Assembly: GCF_020379485.1 (NCBI RefSeq)
Contig: NW_026014847.1
Location: 1-64,000 of the forward strand
Length of the DNA: 64,000 bases
Reading direction: 5' to 3'
DNA from: Brassica napus
Taxonomy: Eukaryota > Streptophyta > Magnoliopsida > Brassicales > Brassicaceae
In this document: positions 58,120 to 64,000 of the stretch, in pieces
Position numbering within the stretch: position 1 is the stretch's first letter
Layout of the letters: the number at the start of each line of letters is the position of its first letter
Translations under genes and position numbers: made by a program
Notes under the pieces: generated by a model
Told to the model about the DNA's origin: nothing
Database searches by the model: none
What the model saw: the letters and a program-made list of their open reading frames with translations, nothing else

Positions 58120-58625
58120 GGACCTTAAGTATTGGTGGTGTGGAAACACACACATTATTTGATACTGGAGCTACACATAGTTTTGTGAGTCCAAGTATGA
58201 TAGGAAAAGGTTTGTTCCAGTATGGAACATGGGATGGTCCTGAACGAGTGAGTGCGGCCGGAGGGCAAGTTATGAACTCACTCGGTCTGGTTAAGGACAT
58301 CCCTGTGGTGATCTTGGATAGGCCGATGCCTATAGATCTGATTGTTGTCCCCCTCAAGCATCATGAAGTGATCTTGGGCATGGACTGGTTGGGAAAGTAT
58401 CGGGCAACTCTAGATTGTCACCGGGGAAGGGTGCAACTTGAGAACGAGTTTGGACCCCCGATTAAGTACCAAGGAATCAAGCCAACCTCTTGTAGTTTGG
58501 TGGTTTCAGCAGTCCAAGTAGAACGGATGCTTGGAAATGGTTGTGAGGCCTTTTTGGCTACCATTTACACTGATGAGGTTGTAGGGGCCTGTGACCCAGA
58601 GGGTACTACAGGGCATTCCTCCTGA
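58120..58625 (+). CDS. pol: E6 aspartic protease and linker
   Basis: Open frame from the end of the intron-like segment, in the same frame as gag; it has no ATG of its own before the catalytic region (the first METHT-like codon at 58140 is GTG). It contains [13 protein letters not shown] with the catalytic DTG, then the [17 protein letters not shown] region typical of plant gypsy proteases. The frame ends at a TGA at 58623-58625, because about 47 bp of the linker present in E2 (ending ...FPDVFRSLQ) is missing. RT follows in another frame. The protease cleaves the polyprotein during particle maturation. Confidence 0.88.
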
Positions 58626-61434
58626 TAGGGCTGACCCATTCATCATTGAATTGGAACCTGGAACGGCCCCATTATCAAAAAGTCCATATAGAATGGCACC
58701 AGCTGAGATGGCAGAGCTGAAGAAGCAACTTGAGGAGTTGCTTGAGAAGGGGTTCATACGCCCTAGTGTATCACCTTGGGGAGCACCAGTCCTATTTGTT
58801 AAGAAAAAGGATGGTAGCTTTAGGTTGTGCATTGATTATAGGGGTTTGAACAGGGTGACTGTGAAGAACAAGTACCCTTTACCCAGGATTGATGAGTTGT
58901 TGGATCAACTCCGTGGAGCCAAGTGGTTCTCCAAGATTGACCTGGCCTCTGGGTATCATCAGATCCCCATTGCACCAGATGATGTGAGGAAGACAGCGTT
59001 CCGAACTAGGTATGGCCACTATGAGTTTGTGGTTATGCCGTTCGGACTGACCAATGCACCTGCTGCATTCATGAAGATGATGAACGGCATCTTCAGGGAA
59101 TACTTGGACGAGTTTGTGATCATCTTCATTGATGATATACTCGTGTATTCCAAGACAAAGGAGGACCATGAAAGACACCTTAGGGCGGTGTTGGGCCGCC
59201 TGAGAGAACAGAAGCTCTTTGCTAAGCTAAGCAAGTGTAGTTTCTGGCAGAAGAGCATTGGGTTCCTTGGACATGTGGTGTCTGATAAAGGAGTCTCAGT
59301 GGATCAAGATAAGATCAAATGTATCCAGGAATGGCCACAGCCAAAGAATGCTACGGAAGTTAGAAGCTTCTTAGGGTTGGCTGGTTATTACAGGAAATAT
59401 GTCAAGGGGTTCTCGAGCATAGCTCAACCTATGACTAAGCTGACAGGCAAGGACGTGAGGTTCACATGGTCTGAGGAGTGTGCGAAAAGTTTTGCAGCAC
59501 TCAAGAACATGTTGACTAATGCACCTGTCCTGGTGTTGCCTGAGGCTGATCAGCCTTATGTGGTGTATACGGATGCATCCATAACCGGTCTTGGTTGTGT
59601 TTTGACACAACATGGGAAGGTGATAGCCTATGCTTCCCGACAGCTAAGGAAGCATGAGGGTAACTATCCGACCCATGATTTGGAGATGGCTGCAGTAGTA
59701 TTTGCATTAAAGATATGGAGATCATATCTTTATGGTGCCAGGGTGCAAATACTCACAGACCATAAGAGCTTGAAGTACATATTCACTCAGCCTGAGTTAA
59801 ACTTAAGGCAGAGGAGATGGATGGAGTTTGTTGCAGATTATGATCTGGACATAGCTTATCATCCTGGGAAAGCTAACCTAGTGGCTGATGCTTTGAGCCG
59901 CAGAAGGGCTGAAGTGTCATCTGAGAGGGAGGCGGATGAACTGGAAGGGATGATCAGGTCCTTGAACCTCAACACCTTGGTTGGTTCAGATGAGCCATTG
60001 GGGTTGGAGGCAGTGAACCAGGCCGATCTCCTGACCAGGATCAGGCAAGCACAGGGCCTGGATGAAAATCTAAAGAAGGTAGCCGCCAATGACAAGACCG
60101 AGTACCAGACAACTGACAATGGTACCATCTTGGTCAATGGGAGGGTCAGTGTTCCTAATGATAAGGAACTCAAAGAAGAGATTATGAGACAGGCTCATAA
60201 GTCTAAGTTTTCAGTTCATCCTGGACTGAACAAGATGTATAGGGATCTGAAAAGGTACTACCATTGGGTGAGGATGAAATCTGATGTTGCAGAGTGGGTG
60301 GCTAAGTGTCCCACTTGTCAACTGGTGAAGGCAGAACATCAGGTTCCCAGTGGTCTACTTCAGAACCTACCCATACCAGAATGGAAATGGGATCACATCA
60401 CAATGGATTTTGTGACTGGGTTTCCCACGACCAGGAATAAGAAAGATGCAGTATGGGTTGTGGTTGATCGGCTGACCAAGTCGGCTCATTTCCTGCCTAT
60501 CAAGAAAGGGGATGGGGTCGACAGGATTGTGCAAGTGTACCTAGACGAGATAGTGAGGTTGCATGGTGTTCCAGCAAGCATTGTCTCAGACAGGGATCCA
60601 AGATTTACATCTTATTTCTGGCAGGCTTTCCAAAAGGCCTTGGGAACCAGAGTGAATATGAGCACATCTTATCATCCTCAGACGGATGGGCAGTCTGAAA
60701 GGACAATCCAAACCTTGGAGGATATGCTCAGGGCGTGTGTGTTAGACTGGGGAGAGTCTTGGGAAAAACACTTACCCTTAGTGGAGTTTGCTTACAACAA
60801 CAGCTTCCATACAAGCATTGGTATGTCGCCATATGAGGCTTTGTATGGTAGGCCGTGCAGGACACCCCTATGCTGGACCCAAGTGGGGGAGCGTAGCATG
60901 TTGGGTCCTGAGATTGTAGAACAGATCACTCAGAAGATCAGGATGGTCAAAGAGAAGATGAAAGAGGCGCAGGACCGCCAAAAGAGCTATGCAGACAAGC
61001 GTAGGAAACATCTTGAGTTTGAGGTCAATGACCTGGTGTATCTCAAGATGATTACCTTTAAGGGTAGGACCAGGGTTTCTGGACGAAAGAAACTGGATCC
61101 TAGGTACTTGGGTCCATTCAGGATCATAGAGAGAGTGGGTGCAGTGGCATACAAGTTGGACTTGCCATCGGCAATGGATGCATACCACAATGTGTTCCAT
61201 GTATCCCAACTCCGGAAATGCTTGTCAGAACAAGACATTGTCTTGCCCGAGATTCCTGCTGACCTTGGTAAGGACCTGGCTTTGGAAACCTTGCCGGTTC
61301 GGATTGTGGATCGGTCAGAGAAAGCTATGAGAAAAAAGACAGTTCCCATGATCAAAGTGGTGTGGGATCACTTGGGAAACAGAAGCAAAAATGAAAGCTA
61401 TGTATCCGGATTGGTACAGACAATTTCTTCCTGA
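58591..61434 (+). CDS. pol: E6 Pol: reverse transcriptase, RNase H, integrase
   Basis: A 947-codon frame (GTG start, really a continuation of Pol after a frameshift). RT spans about 40-240: D117 in [12 protein letters not shown] and FIDDIL at 179-184 with D181 and D182. RNase H has D328 (YTDAS), E365 (DLEM) and D390 (TDHKS). The integrase zinc module has H536, H543, C573 and C576; the DD35E core has D606, D667 and E703 with 35 residues between the last two. The GPY/F module lies at about 810-860 (LDPRYLGPF). All catalytic residues are kept. A deletion of about 20 bp after KVVW shifts the frame, so the chromodomain-like end (TWETEA..., YPDWY) is encoded out of frame to about 61490 and this frame stops early at 61434. 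Confidence 0.95.
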   Translation: MTQRVLQGIPPDRADPFIIELEPGTAPLSKSPYRMAPAEMAELKKQLEELLEKGFIRPSVSPWGAPVLFVKKKDGSFRLCIDYRGLNRVTVKNKYPLPRIDELLDQLRGAKWFSKIDLASGYHQIPIAPDDVRKTAFRTRYGHYEFVVMPFGLTNAPAAFMKMMNGIFREYLDEFVIIFIDDILVYSKTKEDHERHLRAVLGRLREQKLFAKLSKCSFWQKSIGFLGHVVSDKGVSVDQDKIKCIQEWPQPKNATEVRSFLGLAGYYRKYVKGFSSIAQPMTKLTGKDVRFTWSEECAKSFAALKNMLTNAPVLVLPEADQPYVVYTDASITGLGCVLTQHGKVIAYASRQLRKHEGNYPTHDLEMAAVVFALKIWRSYLYGARVQILTDHKSLKYIFTQPELNLRQRRWMEFVADYDLDIAYHPGKANLVADALSRRRAEVSSEREADELEGMIRSLNLNTLVGSDEPLGLEAVNQADLLTRIRQAQGLDENLKKVAANDKTEYQTTDNGTILVNGRVSVPNDKELKEEIMRQAHKSKFSVHPGLNKMYRDLKRYYHWVRMKSDVAEWVAKCPTCQLVKAEHQVPSGLLQNLPIPEWKWDHITMDFVTGFPTTRNKKDAVWVVVDRLTKSAHFLPIKKGDGVDRIVQVYLDEIVRLHGVPASIVSDRDPRFTSYFWQAFQKALGTRVNMSTSYHPQTDGQSERTIQTLEDMLRACVLDWGESWEKHLPLVEFAYNNSFHTSIGMSPYEALYGRPCRTPLCWTQVGERSMLGPEIVEQITQKIRMVKEKMKEAQDRQKSYADKRRKHLEFEVNDLVYLKMITFKGRTRVSGRKKLDPRYLGPFRIIERVGAVAYKLDLPSAMDAYHNVFHVSQLRKCLSEQDIVLPEIPADLGKDLALETLPVRIVDRSEKAMRKKTVPMIKVVWDHLGNRSKNESYVSGLVQTISS

Positions 61435-61481
61435 GGAAACACTTAACATGGACTCGAGGACGAATCCCAAGTTAGTGGGGG

Positions 61482-61496
61482 AGACTTGTCATGTCC
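61482..61496 (+). other. E6 polypurine tract
   Basis: TTAGTGGGGGAGACT directly before the 3' LTR TGTCATG; lies at the end of the shifted pol frame as in E2. Confidence 0.87.
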
Positions 61497-63187
61497 CCGA
61501 TCCAAGATAGGATCGCCCGGATGGGCCATGGTGCGGGGAGACGCACCAGTCAGGTCATTAGACCTTGAGACAAGCGTATCATGGTCCTGAATGAAGGTTA
61601 AGGGCATCAGTCAGCTGAGACTTAACCAGGATACGATGGAAACAAGGGTAAAGGAGTTGAGTGAGTGTTTAGGCAGCTGGACGAGTGTTGGTTTGAGTTC
61701 AATCAGCTCGGTTCAGCTGGTATTCAGTTCACCATGATCTGTTCAGCTCAGAGGAGCTGGTGGACTAGCTCACTCAGCTGGGAACAGCTGGAGGTCAGCT
61801 CAATCCGGTGAACGGTGCGTTCTGGTTCGGATCAGTGTGGACGAGTCCGGGACGGTTACTGGGCGAGCCGATGGTCTGGGTGCAGGACGGTTCGACCAAA
61901 TTGGTCTTAGGCTTGGGACAGGGAGTGGGCAAGCTTCCAGAGTGTGAGCTGAGGCTCAGTGATCGATTTTCAAAGGAAGAAAAGGGGAGAAACCGCCAAT
62001 GAGCGGTTATGGGACGGTTTTGGGACGGTTTTGGGAAGAAGGGATGTGATTTTTGGTAACTGTTCGCCCAGGCGGTTGGGGACAGTTTAAGTCGTCCTCT
62101 CTCTCTCATTTCTGCCATTCTGGTCGATTTTTTCTCACTTTCACACAGAGAGAAACACAGAGAAAATTCAAGAGAGAAAGAGAGACACAAACCTTGGATT
62201 GGCCGATTTGATCCAAGAGATTGTTCTTGAGTGTTCCTGGTGTGTTTGGGCGTGTGATCAAGAGGATGGATTTGAGGCAGAAAGACAAGGAGAAGGCAAA
62301 GGAGAAAGAGAAGGAAGTCGCCCCTGGAGACCGAACTCCTAAGGTGAGAGGTGTGGCCAAGAGTAACCGGACAAGGCCGCGGATGATGGCCGTGTGAGTC
62401 TGGCCGGTTTGGATCGATTGGCCACTCCTTACTCTGACTTCTTCTACTCTGTTTTCTTCATATATATTGTACTATGGATTGTTTTATGATATTACAGGGA
62501 AGGATCTATCGATCTTAAGGCCTTGGCCTGATCAAATTCCCATGAAAGCCCCTTGTTCTTGTGTGGGCTGTTCATGGCCGAGATCACTATGATCTGAGCC
62601 GGTTCTTTTGAATCTGATTATGAGAATATTTTTCTTCTGAATTGTCATGATTTATCATGAATTTTATTTGGTATTTGGATCTCTTTTTAAAGGGGTCAGA
62701 TTTGACATTTTTGATGATTGTTCTTGACTAGATTGGATCCGACCATGCAATGTGAACTGATTCTTGTTTTGTAATCTAACCTTGTGATTGTGTGTTTGTT
62801 TGTGTTGGATCCAGGACCAGAAATGGACCGTGGTAAGGGAAAAGCACCATGAGGACCGCGGCCATGGGAAGATGTGTGGTGATTGGGTTGATTCTGAAAA
62901 TTGTGTAATTATTGTAGCTATTGTGCAACTTGTGAACTTATGCGATTCTAGTGTGTGATCTACTTATTAGGATGATGAATGATTTATGAACCTTGGTTAT
63001 TATCTATGAAATATCTATTTGCCCTAGTCGATGTTGGATTGTTTAAGTGTGAATGTTGGAACCTCAAAACTCTGAAAAAGACTTAGAATTATTAACACTC
63101 GAACTTGAATATGTAAATGAAACTGGTTGCATTGTTTGGTAAGGCCGCGGTCTGGTTGGATTGGGGAATCCAGGATCGGGTCTTACA
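61497..63187 (+). repeat. E6 3' LTR (1691 bp, full length)
   Basis: TGTCATGTCC...GGTCTTACA. Contains the segment missing from the 5' LTR: CAGCTGG-rich repeats (61676-61800), a CT-rich stretch then CACACAGAGAGAAACACAG, typical of a plant 5' leader, and an ATG frame. No convincing TATA box was found near the leader; a CATATATATTGTA at about 62460 lies downstream of the ATG. Confidence 0.93.
62266..62397 (+). CDS. Small ORF in E6 3' LTR: candidate first Gag exon
   Basis: This 43-codon frame starts MDLRQKDKEKAKEKEKEV and is lysine/glutamate-rich. After codon 26 comes AAG|GTGAGA, a near-consensus splice donor at 62343/62344 in phase 0. The gag frame has a phase-0 acceptor candidate at 56552/56553 (pyrimidine-rich, then CCTAAG). 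Joining would give gag the ATG it lacks. The equivalent exon is deleted from this copy's 5' LTR. Alternatives: a uORF, or chance. Confidence 0.5.
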   Translation: MDLRQKDKEKAKEKEKEVAPGDRTPKVRGVAKSNRTRPRMMAV

Positions 63188-63192
63188 GCGCT
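63188..63192. other. E6 target-site duplication, right copy (GCGCT)
   Basis: Pairs with 55349-55353, identical. Confidence 0.92.
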
Positions 63193-64000
63193 GGTCCTTG
63201 GACTCAGCATGCTGGCCCTTCCCGTGGACTGTTCGGGTGACTTTGGCCCACGTTGGCTGTCTGTTCAGTACACACAGGCCGTCCGTGTGTGTTCGCCAGC
63301 ACACACAGGATGTCCGTGTGTGTCCGTCAGCACACACAGGACGTCCGTGGCTGTCCGTCAGCACACACAGAATGTCTGTGGCTGTCCATCAGTTCACATA
63401 TCAGCACATTGGTCCTTCCCGTGGCTAATTTTGGACAACCATAGACTGTCCGTGGACTTTTCGGGTGATTTTGGACCACGTGGGCTGTCTGTTCAGTAGA
63501 CACAGGACGTCCGTGAGTGTCCATCACCACACATAAAACATACGTGTGTGTCCGTGACGTCCGTGGCTGTCTATCAGTACACATATCAGCACGTTGGTCC
63601 TTGGACTCAGCATGCTGACCCTTCCTGTGGACTGTTTGGGTGATTTTGGCCCACGTGGGCTGTCTGTTCAATACGCACAGGACATCTGTGGGTGTCCGTC
63701 AGCACACACAGGACGTCCGTGTGTGTCCGTCAGAACACACAGGACATTCGTGCCTGTCCGTGTGTATCCGTCAGCGCACACAGGACGTCAGTGGCAATCC
63801 ATCAGTACACATATCAGCACGTTGGTCCTTGGACTCAGCACGCTGACCCTTCCCGTGGACTGTTCGGGTGATTTTGGCCCCCGTGGGCTGTCTGTTCAGT
63901 ATACACAGGACGTTCATGGGTGTCCACCAGCACACACAGGACGTCCGTGGCTTTCCATCAGTACACTTATCAGCACGTTGGTCCTTGGACTCAGCACGCT
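63188..64000. repeat. Satellite block F (runs out of the window)
   Basis: Starts with the E6 TSD and continues block E in phase. It includes an aberrant stretch near 63425-63460 (GGCTAATTTTGGACAACCAT) inside a core. No gene seen. Confidence 0.94.

Larger units (their letters stand above)
55354..63187 (+). mobile_element. E6: near-complete Ty3/gypsy chromovirus-type LTR retrotransposon (7.8 kb)
   Basis: Order is 5' LTR (1012 bp), Met-tRNA primer site, gag, protease, RT-RNase H-integrase, polypurine tract and 3' LTR (1691 bp), flanked by identical GCGCT TSDs. Collinear with E2 at the protein level. Lesions: the 5' LTR lacks about 690 bp including the presumed promoter, leader and first ATG; gag and protease are separated by a 93-bp intron-like segment; about 47 bp is missing between protease and RT, shifting the frame; and about 20 bp is missing in the chromodomain-like tail. 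The stretches 56366-56534 (leader) and 61435-61481 (shifted end of pol) hold nothing else. Confidence 0.94.

Noticed and set aside
58140..58142. Independent start codon for E6 protease at 58140
   Set aside because: The codon is GTG inside a conserved protease segment that continues upstream to 58120; protease in this group is made as part of a polyprotein.

Overview
This window looks like nuclear DNA of a flowering plant, from a repeat-dense and presumably heterochromatic region (pericentromeric, knob-like or subtelomeric). The reasons are Ty3/gypsy LTR retrotransposons with plant initiator-Met tRNA primer sites, chromovirus-type Gag-Pol with a Tekay/Del-like tail, TATAAATA promoters inside the LTRs, and a large complex satellite array. 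I see no host protein gene, tRNA, rRNA or CRISPR. The species cannot be fixed from the sequence alone.

Layout: one satellite family runs through the whole window, about 22.8 kb in six blocks: 3272-8777, 17192-21813, 26739-34587, 42628-43026, 51781-55353 and 63188-64000. It is interrupted by six LTR retrotransposons. E1 (1-3271, minus, partial) shows its 5' LTR and the start of its interior. E2 (8994-16342, minus) is a near-complete gypsy element sitting inside a truncated E1-type LTR (8778-8993 plus 16343-17191). E3 (21814-26738, minus) has a decayed interior. E4 (about 34588-42627, plus) has 3.6-kb LTRs around a 762-bp interior. E5 (43027-51780, plus) is the same family as E1, with 2.9-3.2-kb LTRs and a degenerate interior. 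E6 (55354-63187, plus) is a near-complete gypsy element with gag and pol. Five-bp target-site duplications (TSDs) are visible for E2 (TATCT/TAACT), E3 (GTGTG), E5 (CCGCC) and E6 (GCGCT).

The satellite is a composite. A core of roughly 110 bp (cores lie about 200-500 bp apart) alternates with a variable number of about 31-bp subunits. Each subunit is an imperfect dyad: GTGTGTG and CACACAC arms around an 8-nt loop, flanked by CGTCC and GGACG. The core carries the 12-bp palindrome GCCCACGTGGGC, and the subunits join through GGACGTCC, so both unit types carry ACGT-centred palindromes at high density. Higher-order duplications are visible at about 1.5 kb, 1987 bp and about 6.57 kb; the last one includes a piece of retrotransposon LTR.

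E2 and E6 encode the machinery: Gag with zinc knuckles, protease, reverse transcriptase, RNase H, DD35E integrase and a chromodomain-like tail. Both carry disabling lesions. E3, E4 and E5 encode nothing intact but keep the same primer site, a polypurine tract and similar LTR ends, so they look like non-autonomous elements that relied on E2/E6-like relatives. Two E6 features deserve attention: a 93-bp GT...AG intron-like segment exactly at the Gag-protease junction, and evidence that the first Gag codons lie in the LTR and are spliced to the body of gag.
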